DNA of 64,000 nucleotides, taken from NCBI GenBank assembly GCA_049517675.1, contig JBEKRV010000025.1, positions 73,703-137,702 on the forward strand, given 5' to 3'. A program made the position numbers and the translations under genes. Origin of the DNA: Bog-756 sp049517675 (GTDB taxonomy: Bacteria > Actinomycetota > Acidimicrobiia > Acidimicrobiales > RAAP-2). Below are positions 1 to 8,353 of this stretch, one piece after another. The stretch's first letter is position 1, and the number at the start of each line of letters is the position of its first letter. The notes below the pieces were generated by a model, which did not search any database, was not told where the DNA came from, and saw only the letters and a program-made list of their open reading frames with translations.

Positions 1-30
1 TTGACCGTCGACGTGGTCCCCGAGGGCTGA
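1..30 (+). CDS. C-terminal tail of a CDS, possibly ribosomal protein L9
   Basis: Only the last nine codons (LTVDVVPEG) and a TGA stop lie inside the window. The peptide resembles the end of bacterial ribosomal protein L9, and dnaB lies downstream on the same strand, matching the common order rpsF-ssb-rpsR-rplI-dnaB. Here a minus-strand gene sits between it and dnaB. A strong hairpin follows the stop, so transcription probably ends here. The identity is an inference from nine residues plus context. Confidence 0.4.
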   Translation: MTVDVVPEG

Positions 31-64
31 GCCCAGCCGGCCCGACGGGGCCCCGAGCGTTGCC

Positions 65-103
65 GGATGCCCCGGAGCCCACTGCGCCCCGGGGCATCCT
101 TCT
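65..103 (+). terminator. Intrinsic terminator after the left-edge gene
   Basis: An 11-bp GC-rich stem (GGATGCCCCGG at 65-75 pairing with CCGGGGCATCC at 89-99) has a 13-nt loop and is followed by a short T-rich stretch. It lies 35 nt after the stop at 30 and before the convergent gene ending at 152. Confidence 0.7.
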
Positions 104-151
104 GTCCCGGGGGGCGTCAGGGACGCCGGGACGCCGGAACGAGAGCTCCGG

Positions 152-1753
152 TCAGCAGGCGCCCGTGACCCGGTCGGGGACGGCCACGGAACACGAGAAG
201 GGTCGTTGGACCCACGTGGCGATCCCGGTGATCGGGGCACCCGCTGTGCGGTGGCTCGAATCCAGGGATCCGGCGAACGGGACGCCGAAGGCGAAGACAC
301 CGCCGTCGGAACCCGCCATCCAGTAGCCGGTCCCCTGCGCGTCGGCGGCGATACCGACGATCGCGCCGAGGAAGGTGGCTGCGGTGGGCGCCGCGACCGA
401 GCCGGAGTCGACGGCGTCGCCGAACACGGCAACTGCTCCGTCCCGGTCGGCCACGGTGTAGCCGCCCCCGTCGGGACTCGCCACGATGCCGACCACCCGT
501 GCCAGCCCTCCGCCCACGGCGGAACCGTGGAAGACCGCGTCGCCGAAGGCGAACACCCCGCCGTCGGCACCCACCAGCCAGTAGCCGCCGCCGTCGGCCG
601 TGGCGGCCATGTCCACGATCGGCCCGGCCGGCGAGATCCCCGATGCCGGCAGCGACCCGTGGAAGACCGCGTCGCCGAAGGCGAACACCCCGCCGTCGGC
701 ACCCACCAGCCAGTAGCCGCCGCCGTCGGCCGTGGCGTCCATACCCACGATCGGCCCGGCCGGGACGATGCCTCGCCCGGGGATCGACCCCTCGTAGGGG
801 GCACTCCCGAAGGCGAACACCCCGCCGTCCGCACCCACCAGCCAGTACCCCTCGTCGCCGATGGTCGTGGTGATCCCGACGATCGGGGCAGCGGGCGTGA
901 CGTGGCTGGCGGTGAGCGATCCGTGGGAGACGGCGGAGCCGAAGGTGTAGACGTCGCCGTCGGCCCCGGTCAGCAGGTAGTCGATCGACCCGGTCACTGT
1001 CAGTCCGTTCGCCAGGAAGCCGAAGGACCCCGAGAGATCGGTGTCGCCGGCGTAGTCGGCATAGACCCCGTAGGACCGACCCCCGGGCAACGCCGAGTCG
1101 GGGATCGAACAGGTCCCGGTCCCACCGGAGAGCGTCACGGTGCAGAAGAGACCGTCGACGCCGATCTGCACCGTCTCGCCGTCCGGTACCGCCTCACCCA
1201 GGCCGGTGGTGACGACGACCGTGAAGACGACGCTCGACTCGTAGCCCGACGCGACCGTTGTCGAGTTGGCCGTCAGGGTCGTCGTGGTGGAGTCCTGGCC
1301 GACGGTCAGACCGGTCGGGGCGCTGCCGACGGAGCCTCCGAAGGAGGTGCTGCCGGCGTAGTCGGCAGCGATCGGATACGGCCCACCGGCCGCCAGGGCG
1401 GTGTCGGCGACGGTGCAGGCGCCGGTGCCACCGGTCAGGGTCGCGGTGCAGGTCGCGGTTCCCGGCCCGGTGCCCACGGTGACGGGCACGGTCGTGCCGT
1501 CGGGGACGGGATCCCCTTCTGCCTCCGGGGTCACGGTAACCGTGAGGACGGCGGCGGACTCGCCGCCGTAGACAACCGAGGTCGTCGAGACTCCGACCGT
1601 GGTGGTGGTCGTGACCGGGGTCGTGGGGTCGGCGACGGCGTCCGGGGAGCCGATCCCTCCGAGTCCGATCTGGGCGACGGCGGTCAGGAACAGGACCGCG
1701 AGGGCCGTTCGTGCAGACATCGTCCTGCACTTCCCCGGGAGGGGCTCGTTCAT
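152..1753 (-). CDS. Secreted protein with Ig-like domains and GYWLVGADGG-type repeats
   Basis: About 533 residues. The ATG at 1753 is preferred over one 11 codons upstream because a GGAGG lies 5 nt before it. A signal peptide (hydrophobic run after MSARTALAVLFL, probable cleavage after DAVA) is followed by two Thr-rich stretches that look like bacterial Ig-like domains. About five or six C-terminal repeats then each contain a version of GYWLVGADGGVFAFG and end in a .HGS or .GS turn. Such repeats are widespread in secreted proteins of Acidimicrobiia and relatives and may fold as a beta-propeller; their function is not established. A second protein with the same repeat lies at 45888-47543. No catalytic motif was seen, so an exported surface or matrix role is only a guess. 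Confidence 0.75.
   Translation of the reverse strand: MNEPLPGKCRTMSARTALAVLFLTAVAQIGLGGIGSPDAVADPTTPVTTTTTVGVSTTSVVYGGESAAVLTVTVTPEAEGDPVPDGTTVPVTVGTGPGTATCTATLTGGTGACTVADTALAAGGPYPIAADYAGSTSFGGSVGSAPTGLTVGQDSTTTTLTANSTTVASGYESSVVFTVVVTTGLGEAVPDGETVQIGVDGLFCTVTLSGGTGTCSIPDSALPGGRSYGVYADYAGDTDLSGSFGFLANGLTVTGSIDYLLTGADGDVYTFGSAVSHGSLTASHVTPAAPIVGITTTIGDEGYWLVGADGGVFAFGSAPYEGSIPGRGIVPAGPIVGMDATADGGGYWLVGADGGVFAFGDAVFHGSLPASGISPAGPIVDMAATADGGGYWLVGADGGVFAFGDAVFHGSAVGGGLARVVGIVASPDGGGYTVADRDGAVAVFGDAVDSGSVAAPTAATFLGAIVGIAADAQGTGYWMAGSDGGVFAFGVPFAGSLDSSHRTAGAPITGIATWVQRPFSCSVAVPDRVTGAC
525..737 (-). repeat. 81-bp identical direct repeats within the secreted repeat gene
   Basis: Bases 525-605 and 657-737 are identical, giving a 132-bp (44-codon) period. 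Other units in the same gene (about 250-330, 795-870, 910-985) are diverged. Identity at nucleotide level, including silent positions, points to recent duplication or gene conversion between neighbouring units. Confidence 0.85.
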
Positions 1754-2241
1754 GGGGTCCTCCAGGTGGCTCGGTGTGCTCACCACCCGACCTCCCCGGC
1801 ATACGGGAGTGTGCCGGGGACAGCCGGTCCGCTCACCGGGAGTCGGGCTGGGTGTCGGGTGTCGGGTGGTCCTCTTCCATCGTCAGGGGTGATCGTCGGA
1901 AGCGCAAGTCCCTCCCGATCTGTACACACAATGTGTGTACCGGGTGAGAGTGATTCGCCGAGCCTTCGTTCGACACATCCGAACCGGGTGGGCTCGACAG
2001 TCGACGGGAACCGGCGCACCGGCGACGAGGCCGGGTGGCGAGGCGACCCACCATGCGCACCACTGTCACAGCTGGCGGCCATCATGGGGCGATGCCTCGT
2101 TGCGACGGAGACACCCCTGACGCGACGTCGGTCCTCAGCCCGACCCGGGTTGTCCACCTTCGGTCCACAGGCCCCAGCCGTGCTTTCCCCAGGAAGATGC
2201 TCTTACGCTCCACAGGGCAGATGGGTGAGGGTTGACCCACC
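1754..2241. other. 488-bp intergenic region upstream of dnaB and of the divergent secreted protein
   Basis: No convincing gene is present; open frames here lack a ribosome binding site and recognisable content. It holds a 19-bp palindrome (1922-1940). Nearer dnaB there are three sequences resembling actinobacterial DnaA boxes (TTGTCCACC at 2150, CGGTCCACA at 2161, CGCTCCACA at about 2206) and a possible dnaB -10 hexamer TACGCT at 2204-2209. No -35 element is clear. Confidence 0.5.
1922..1940. promoter_or_regulatory. 19-bp perfect palindrome, candidate operator
   Basis: GTACACACA-A-TGTGTGTAC is a perfect 9-1-9 palindrome between the divergent secreted protein (start 1753) and dnaB (start 2242). 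It is AT-richer than its surroundings and has no T-run, so an operator is more likely than a terminator. The binding protein is unknown. Confidence 0.5.
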
Positions 2242-3630
2242 ATGGTCCAGGCCTTCGATGACGCACCACCCCGACGACTGCTCACGCCCCGACCGGGCGG
2301 GGTCGGCTCGGCCGGGCGGGTGCCACCGCACAACCTCGAGGCGGAGGAGTCCGTACTCGGGGCGATGCTCCTCTCCCGCGACGCCATCGCCGTTGCCCTC
2401 GAGACCTGCAGGGCCGAGGACTTCTACAAGGCCTCCCACGGCTACATCTTCGAGGCGATCACCTCCCTGTACGGTCGGGGCGAGCCCGCCGACTGGGTGA
2501 CCGTCACCGAGGAGCTGCGCCGCCGCGAGCTGCTCGAGTCGATCGGCGACACCTCGGTGTTCGTGACCCTCCAGGCCAACACGCCCTCCGTCGGCAATGC
2601 CGAGTACTACGCCAAGATCGTCGAGGAGCTGGCCCTGCTCCGACGGTTGGTGGCGGTGGCGGGCGAGATCTCCGAGCTCGGCTACAGCGTTCCCTCCGAT
2701 GTCTCGGAGGTCCTCGACCGCGCCGAAAGCATGGTCTTCGATGTGGCCCAGCGCCGGGTGGTCGACTCCATGACCCCGCTCGAGGACCTGCTCGGCGCCA
2801 CCCTCGACCATCTGGAGCATCTGTTCAGCAGGAGCGAGACCGTGACCGGGCTGGCCACCGGCTACACCGATCTCGACGAGCAGCTGGCCGGGCTCCAGCC
2901 CTCGAACCTGGTCGTGGTGGGCGCCCGCCCGGCCATGGGGAAGACGGCCTTCGCACTGGGCATGGTGGCCAATGCCGGTGTCAAGCTGAAGAAGCCGGTC
3001 CTGCTGTTCTCGCTGGAGATGAGCCACATGGAGCTGACCCAGCGACTGTTGAGCTCCGAGGCCCGTGTCGACGCCGGGCGGATGCGGACCGGGAAGCTCC
3101 GCGAAGCCGATTGGCCGAAGATCGGCAACGCCATCAGCCGGATGAGCGAGGCGCCCATCTACATCGACGACAACCCGAACCTGACCGTCATGGACATCCG
3201 GGCCCGGGCCCGCCGCCTCAAGAGCCGTCAGGGGCTCAGCCTCGTGGTCGTCGACTACCTGCAGTTGATGACCGGACGGCACGGGTCCGAGAACCGCCAG
3301 GTCGAGGTGTCCGAGATCAGCCGGGGCCTCAAGATCCTCGCCCGCGAGCTCGAGGTGCCGGTGGTGGCACTGTCCCAGCTGTCCCGGTCACTGGAAGGCC
3401 GTCCGGACAAGCGGCCGATGCTGGCCGACCTGCGCGAGTCGGGCTCGATCGAGCAGGACGCCGACGTCGTCCTCTTCCTCTACCGCGACGAGGTCTACAA
3501 CCCCGACGCCACCGAGACCCAGGGCACCGCCGAGGTCATCGTGGCCAAGCACCGCAACGGTCCGACCGGAACGACGCGCCTGGCCTTCATCGGCCACCAC
3601 GCCCGGTTCGACAACATGGCGAGGGTCTGA
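2242..3630 (+). CDS. dnaB: Replicative DNA helicase DnaB
   Basis: 462 residues, normal length for the hexameric fork helicase. It has the DnaB N-terminal domain (PHNLEAEESVLGAMLLS near residue 30), then the RecA-like ATPase with Walker A (GARPAMGKT, about residues 227-235), Walker B (LVVVDYLQLM) and the late motif near RESGSIEQDADV. No intein interrupts it, although DnaB inteins are common in actinobacteria. The enzyme unwinds DNA 5' to 3' using ATP and binds primase at the replication fork. The start is the first ATG with intact N-domain homology; a GAGGG lies about 10 nt upstream. Confidence 0.96.
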   Translation: MVQAFDDAPPRRLLTPRPGGVGSAGRVPPHNLEAEESVLGAMLLSRDAIAVALETCRAEDFYKASHGYIFEAITSLYGRGEPADWVTVTEELRRRELLESIGDTSVFVTLQANTPSVGNAEYYAKIVEELALLRRLVAVAGEISELGYSVPSDVSEVLDRAESMVFDVAQRRVVDSMTPLEDLLGATLDHLEHLFSRSETVTGLATGYTDLDEQLAGLQPSNLVVVGARPAMGKTAFALGMVANAGVKLKKPVLLFSLEMSHMELTQRLLSSEARVDAGRMRTGKLREADWPKIGNAISRMSEAPIYIDDNPNLTVMDIRARARRLKSRQGLSLVVVDYLQLMTGRHGSENRQVEVSEISRGLKILARELEVPVVALSQLSRSLEGRPDKRPMLADLRESGSIEQDADVVLFLYRDEVYNPDATETQGTAEVIVAKHRNGPTGTTRLAFIGHHARFDNMARV

Positions 3631-3675
3631 CCCGCGCCGTCGCGGGGCCGGTGCGTCCGGTGGTAGTACTGCGCC

Positions 3676-4599
3676 ATGGACATGCGTCGAATCGGATCGC
3701 TCGAGGTATCCGTCATCGGACTCGGGACCAACAACTTCGGATTCTTCATGGAAGAGGACGCGGTGCCCCCGGTGGTGGATGCCGCCCTCGAGGCGGGCAT
3801 CAACTTCTTCGACACGGCCGACTCCTATCTGGAGAGCGAGCCCCGTCTGGCCAAGGCGCTCGGCGGACGTCGTGACCAGGTCGTGCTCGCCACCAAATTC
3901 GGCAGCCCCGTCGACGGCGGCACGGGCGGCGCGGCACCCGGGTACGTGCGGACAGCAGTCGAGCGCAGCCTCGGACGACTCGGCACGGACCGGATCGACC
4001 TCTACCAACTCCATCGGCCCGATCCGGAGACGCCCATCGCCGACACGCTGGGCGTCCTCGACGAGCTCGTGCGCGAGGGCAAGGTCATCGAGATCGGGTG
4101 CTCGAACTTCTCGGCGGCCCAGTTGCGCGAGGCGGAGGCCGCCACCCGTTCCGGGGGCGCCCACTTCGCCACGGTCCAGAACCAGTGGAACCTGCTGCAC
4201 CGCGAGGACGAGGCCGACGCCGTCGCCGAGTGCGAGCGGCTCGGCATCGGCTATCTGCCCTACTATCCGCTGGCCAGCGGCGTCCTCTCCGGCAAGTACA
4301 CCAGGGGCGAAGAGGCACCCCCCGGGACCCGACTGGTCCACTTCGGCGACAGAGGTGGCGGTGCCCTGTCCGACCGGAACTTCGACATCGTGGATGCCGC
4401 CACGAAGTGGGCCGGCGAGCGGGGCCACAGCGTGCTCGAGCTCGCCCTGGCGTGGCTGGCGGCCAAGCCGGTCGTGGCCTCGGTGATCGCCGGAGCCACC
4501 AAGCCCGAGCAGGTGCGGGCCAACGTCGTCGCCGCCGACTGGAGGCTCACGCCGGGTGAGGTGGCGGAGATCGACGCACTGGCGCCGGTCGGGAACTGA
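3676..4599 (+). CDS. Aldo/keto reductase
   Basis: 307 residues with the family's (beta/alpha)8 layout. The expected catalytic residues are visible: Asp and Tyr in FDTADSY, Lys in ATKFGSP, and His in YQLHRPDPETP. The C-terminal SVIAGATKPEQVRAN block is the cofactor loop, and NADPH is the usual cofactor. It is closest to the YajO/Tas-like group; the substrate cannot be predicted. It starts 45 nt after dnaB, so it could be co-transcribed. The ATG at 3676 is used; a second ATG two codons in is possible. Confidence 0.9.
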   Translation: MDMRRIGSLEVSVIGLGTNNFGFFMEEDAVPPVVDAALEAGINFFDTADSYLESEPRLAKALGGRRDQVVLATKFGSPVDGGTGGAAPGYVRTAVERSLGRLGTDRIDLYQLHRPDPETPIADTLGVLDELVREGKVIEIGCSNFSAAQLREAEAATRSGGAHFATVQNQWNLLHREDEADAVAECERLGIGYLPYYPLASGVLSGKYTRGEEAPPGTRLVHFGDRGGGALSDRNFDIVDAATKWAGERGHSVLELALAWLAAKPVVASVIAGATKPEQVRANVVAADWRLTPGEVAEIDALAPVGN

Positions 4600-4765
4600 C
4601 CGGGGCACCTCTGCCCGCTCGGTCCGGCGCCCGCCCGCCGGCCGCGGCGGTAGCGGGCGCACCGCGCGCCGCGCCGTCCCGGACACCGGCCGCGCACGCA
4701 CCCTCTCGTCCTGCGGGGCCGGGCACCTTGGTACGCTCTGAGTAGTTTGAGCCAGGGGGGTGACC

Positions 4766-6391
4766 GTGGCAGGCCTGAACTTCGCCGACATCTTCGAGAG
4801 AGTGGTCGACACCACTCCGGACGCCACGGCGCTGGTGGTCCGATCGGTGGTGGGGGAGGAGGTCCGCCTCACCTTCGCCGAGCTCGACGCCCGTGCCAAC
4901 CGCCTGGCCCACGCGCTCCTCGCCTCCGGCATCGCTCCCGGCGACCACATCGGCTGCCACCTCTACGACGGCAACCAGTACGTCGAGACGACGCTGGCCG
5001 CGTTCAAGATCCGGGCCGTGCCGGTCAACGTCAACTTCCGCTACGTGGACGAGGAGCTCGAGTACCTGTTCGACGACGCCGACCTGAAGCTGGTGGTGAC
5101 CGAGCCCGATCTCGAGGACCGCGCAGACCGCGCCGCCAAGGACCTCGGGTGGCCCTGCGCCGTCCTGGTGGCCGACGACCGCTACGAGGCGCTCCTCGCC
5201 GCCGGTCCCGACGACCGCCCGGTCGTCGCGGGTCGCGGCCCCGACGACGTCTACGGGCTGTGGACCGGGGGGACCACCGGCATGCCCAAGGGCGTGATGT
5301 GGCGTCACGAGGACATCTACCAGTCGGTGGTGGGGGGAGGGGGCAACCCGGCACTCGGCATCGCACCGGTCGCCGACCTCGACGACGTGGCCGCCCGGGC
5401 GGCCGGCGACTACCCGCTCCCCGGGACGCTCACCCTGTGCCCCCTGATGCACGGGGCCGGGTGGTGGATCGGTTTCTCGGCCCTCCTGTCCGGGAGCCAC
5501 CACGTGGTCATCCGCGACCTCGGGTTCGACCCGGGCTTCGCCCTGCGGGTGATGGCCGAGGAGCGGGTCAGCGTGGTCATGACCATCGGCGATGCCTACG
5601 CCCGACCGATCGTCGACCACCTCCAGTCCCACGGGACCGACGACTTCGATCTGTCGGGACTCGTCGTGTACGCCTCGGGCGGAGCCATCCTGTCGCCGTC
5701 GCTGAAGGACTCGCTCGGCACCCTGTTGCCCCACGTGCTGGTACTGGACGGGTTCGGGGCGTCGGAGACCGGCGGGCAGGGTGCCCTGATCGGCCACGGC
5801 GAGGACGGTGCGCCGATCTTCGCCATGGACCCGACCAACACGGTCATCGCCGAGGACGGCACGCTGTGCACCCCGGGGGACGGGCGGATGGGCATGCTGG
5901 CCACCAGTGGACGCATCCCCCTCGGGTACCACAAGGACGAGGCGAGGACGGCCGCCACCTTCCCGGTGATCGACGGTGTCCGCTACGCGGTCCCCGGTGA
6001 CGTGGCCCGGATCCTCGCCGACGGGACCATCGCCGTCTACGGGCGGGGGTCGGTCTCGATCAACTCGGGTGGGGAGAAGATCTTCCCGGAGGAGGTCGAG
6101 CGGGCGCTCAAGAGCCACCCGGCCGTCGTCGACGCCACCGTGGTCGGCACGCCGAACGAACGGTGGGGCTCCCAGGTCACCGCCGTGGTGCAGCTCCGTT
6201 GCGGTCTCGATCCCGGGCCGGGGGCCGACGAGCTGCGTGGACACTGCCGTGCCCACCTCGCCGGCTACAAGCTGCCCCGTGACATCGTCTTCGTGGACAC
6301 GGTGCGCCGGTCTCCGTCGGGCAAGCCGGACTACCGCTGGGCGAAGGACGTGGCCGTGGCCGCGCTCGACGGTTCGGTCACGACGGGGTAG
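4766..6391 (+). CDS. AMP-forming acyl-CoA synthetase (FadD-like)
   Basis: About 541 residues of the ANL adenylate-forming superfamily. The phosphate-binding signature WTGGTTGMPKG lies at about residues 165-175, the A5-like FGASETG block near 330, and the hinge and catalytic Lys region at the C-terminus (RRSPSGKPDYRWAK). It should activate a carboxylic acid, probably a fatty or other hydrophobic acid, to acyl-AMP and then acyl-CoA. The GTG at 4766 has an AGGGGG run about 6 nt upstream and is preferred over the GTG at 4760. It converges with, and overlaps by 14 bp, the decayed gene on the other strand. The chain-length preference cannot be read from sequence. Confidence 0.9.
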   Translation: MAGLNFADIFERVVDTTPDATALVVRSVVGEEVRLTFAELDARANRLAHALLASGIAPGDHIGCHLYDGNQYVETTLAAFKIRAVPVNVNFRYVDEELEYLFDDADLKLVVTEPDLEDRADRAAKDLGWPCAVLVADDRYEALLAAGPDDRPVVAGRGPDDVYGLWTGGTTGMPKGVMWRHEDIYQSVVGGGGNPALGIAPVADLDDVAARAAGDYPLPGTLTLCPLMHGAGWWIGFSALLSGSHHVVIRDLGFDPGFALRVMAEERVSVVMTIGDAYARPIVDHLQSHGTDDFDLSGLVVYASGGAILSPSLKDSLGTLLPHVLVLDGFGASETGGQGALIGHGEDGAPIFAMDPTNTVIAEDGTLCTPGDGRMGMLATSGRIPLGYHKDEARTAATFPVIDGVRYAVPGDVARILADGTIAVYGRGSVSINSGGEKIFPEEVERALKSHPAVVDATVVGTPNERWGSQVTAVVQLRCGLDPGPGADELRGHCRAHLAGYKLPRDIVFVDTVRRSPSGKPDYRWAKDVAVAALDGSVTTG

Positions 6392-6877
6392 GCGGGTCCG
6401 GGGGCGCAGGGGCGGGGACGGTCTCGCCGCACACCGTGGCCACGATCCGCTCGATGACGGCGTCCTGGGCCTCGAGATGGGCCTGGATCTGGAGGGCCTC
6501 GTGGAGGACGGCGTCGGCGTCCTGGTAGGTGGCCTCGGCCCGCTTGTCGGAGGCATGGCTCTGGATGTTCCGGCCCACGATGATGACGGCCAGCAGGACG
6601 AGCTGGAGGAACTCGGAGGAGATCCACAGGACGATGGTCGAGAAGCGGGTGGGCACGATGGTGAGGCCGAGTACGGCGGGCAGGCCGACCAGGGCGATGG
6701 CCGCGAAGACGTAGGCACATCACATGGTCGCGACCGTGCCGGTGATCCTGGCGGCCGGGGCGGAGTTGCACTTGGCTGTACGGCCGCCGCCGGGGAGCTG
6801 GTCGGCCACCTTGGTCGGGGCTTCGGCCTTGCGCCCTTCGATGCGGAATGGGGATGGTGTTCGACGAGGGTGGACAT
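6378..6877 (-). pseudogene. Broken small membrane-protein gene
   Basis: The reading frame ending at 6378 encodes a clear membrane segment (VLWISSEFLQLVLLAVIIVG) and an amphipathic tail rich in A, E and Q. The same frame continues upstream as plausible protein (CAYVFAAIALVGLPAVLGL, preceded by KAEAPTKVADQLPGGG), but a TGA at 6722-6720 interrupts it right after an ATG. A plausible N-terminus beginning MSTLVEHHPHS at 6877 is in a different frame. I read this as a roughly 160-residue two-TM protein with one nonsense codon and at least one frameshift. A GTG at 6656 could give a 92-residue remnant. Parent family not recognised with confidence. Confidence 0.5.
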
Positions 6878-6925
6878 CCCCCGGTGGTGGCACCGCCGGG
6901 AACCCGCATCGGCGATGATGGAGGG

Positions 6926-7396
6926 ATGCCGGAGTACGTGCTGCCCAGGATCCCGGCGTCGGCCGGCGCGCTGCTGCGCGACGGGGACGACGGCATCCTG
7001 GTCCTCAAGCCGACCTACAAGGGCGGCTGGACCGTGCCGGGCGGTCAGGTCGAGGAGGGCGGCGAGACCCCGTGGGAGGCCTGCCGGCGCGAGGTGGCCG
7101 AGGAGACCGGTCTGATCGTGGACTCGGGTCGGCTGGTGTGCGTGGACTTCCTGCGGGCGCGCCCCGACCACCCGGGCGGCGTCCGGTTCCTGTTCGACTG
7201 CGGCGAGGTCGCGCCGGTTGAGCGCGACCACATCGTGCTGCAGGAAGGCGAGATCGGGGACCACCGGTGGGCGGAGGTGGACGAGGCCCTCCGGCTGCTG
7301 AGCGGTCCCGTCAGCCGCCGCGTGGGTCGGGCGCTCGGTGCGACGGGGACGATCTACCTGGAGGACGGGCGTCCGGTGGTCGGCGTGGGCGACTGA
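6926..7396 (+). CDS. Nudix hydrolase
   Basis: About 156 residues. The Nudix box is visible as GGQVEEGGETPWEACRREV followed by AEETGL. The REVAEETGL core is intact, with one extra Gly between the first glycine and the first Glu compared with the consensus spacing. Such enzymes hydrolyse nucleoside diphosphates linked to another group, using Mg2+; the substrate is not predictable. The ATG at 6926 begins the conserved part; upstream in-frame codons look non-coding. A GGAGGG directly abuts the ATG, which is closer than ideal. It ends 8 nt before the convergent LysR gene. Confidence 0.85.
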   Translation: MPEYVLPRIPASAGALLRDGDDGILVLKPTYKGGWTVPGGQVEEGGETPWEACRREVAEETGLIVDSGRLVCVDFLRARPDHPGGVRFLFDCGEVAPVERDHIVLQEGEIGDHRWAEVDEALRLLSGPVSRRVGRALGATGTIYLEDGRPVVGVGD

Positions 7397-7403
7397 GTCC
7401 GGC

Positions 7404-8294
7404 TCAGGTCCCGCGGGGCACGCCGAGACCGGCGACGAACCCGGTCACCTGTGTCCGGGCCAGGTCGGCGACGCGGGCGACGGCGAACCAGGGCTCCGCC
7501 GGGACGAGGTCCCCGACCGGGTAGAGCTCGACCAGGGCACCCGAGGCCAGCCCGGCCGCGCAGGCGTACTCCGGCAGGAGGCTCACGCCGAGGCCACGGG
7601 CGACGGCACCGGCCACGGCACGCAGGTCCGGTGCCACGAGGCGGAGCTCGCCGCCGAACGGGCGTCCCAGGGAGGTCTGCCAGAACCGGCGGGTGCGTGG
7701 GAGCTCGGCACTGAAGGCGACCCATGGCATCCCGACCAGGGACCGCCCGAGCTCGCCGCGATCGCCGGCACGGATGGGCCGTTGCTGTTCGGGGGATGCC
7801 ACCAGGACGAACCCGGTGACCCCGAGCGCCACCGGGGCGAGCATCCGACGGGCCGGCCCGGTGGTGGTGACGGCGACGTCGAGCTCACCCCCGTGGAGGA
7901 GCCCGAGGAGCTCGGCGTCGGTGCCGTACCGGACCGACAGCGCGGCCGAGCCCGGCTGGAGCCGAGGGAGGACGCCGTAGGAGAAGAACTCGGGTGACGA
8001 GCCGAACCGCAGCGCCGGCGACCGTGGCGGGGCGGTGCCCGCGTCGATGCCGCCGAGGACCGGCTCGAGCCGGTCGAGCGCGTCGGCCACCTCGGCGTAG
8101 AGCTCGCGGCCGTGGCGGGTCGGGTCGACACCGTGCGGGGTGCGGACGAACAGCGGCGTGCCGACCGATCGCTCGAGCGACGCCAGCTGCTGGCTGGCCG
8201 CAGGCTGGGACAGATTGCGCAGTGCCGCCCCGTCGGTGACCGATCCGGTCCGGTAGATGGCCACGAACGTGCGCAGCCAGTCGGGAGGGGACAT
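7404..8294 (-). CDS. LysR-family transcriptional regulator
   Basis: 296 residues, typical family length. An N-terminal winged helix-turn-helix (WLRTFVAIYRTGSVTDGAAL then LSQPAASQQLASLE, residues about 6-45) is followed by the PLFVRTPHGVDPTRHG wing and a periplasmic-binding-protein-like effector domain. The ATG lies inside one arm of a 15-bp perfect inverted repeat (8284-8316) shared with the divergent methyltransferase. This is the usual LysR arrangement and suggests autoregulation plus control of the neighbour. Ligand unknown. Confidence 0.9.
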   Translation of the reverse strand: MSPPDWLRTFVAIYRTGSVTDGAALRNLSQPAASQQLASLERSVGTPLFVRTPHGVDPTRHGRELYAEVADALDRLEPVLGGIDAGTAPPRSPALRFGSSPEFFSYGVLPRLQPGSAALSVRYGTDAELLGLLHGGELDVAVTTTGPARRMLAPVALGVTGFVLVASPEQQRPIRAGDRGELGRSLVGMPWVAFSAELPRTRRFWQTSLGRPFGGELRLVAPDLRAVAGAVARGLGVSLLPEYACAAGLASGALVELYPVGDLVPAEPWFAVARVADLARTQVTGFVAGLGVPRGT

Positions 8295-8316
8295 AAGCAG
8301 AGCTTATGTCCCCTCC
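8284..8316. promoter_or_regulatory. Perfect inverted repeat with a T-N11-A core, likely LysR operator
   Basis: A 15-nt arm GGAGGGGACATAAGC (8284-8298), a 3-nt spacer, and its exact reverse complement (8302-8316). The core ATAAGC-N3-GCTTAT fits the LysR motif T-N11-A, with T at 8294 and A at 8306. It covers the regulator's start codon and lies 38 nt before the methyltransferase start at 8354, so bound regulator would block its own translation-start region. Confidence 0.7.
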
Positions 8317-8353
8317 ATGAATCTTTTCTTTGCCAATGTGCCGACGTGGGCGC

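Noticed and set aside
206..2500. A plus-strand open frame of about 760 codons opposite the secreted repeat protein
   Set aside because: Its internal repeats are only the mirror of the repeat gene on the other strand, and it runs through the dnaB promoter and start.
4547..7264. A minus-strand open frame of about 900 codons over the acyl-CoA synthetase
   Set aside because: It opposes a well-supported enzyme and has low-complexity composition. Only its short MSTLVEHHPHS segment near 6877 was kept, as a possible N-terminus of the broken membrane gene.
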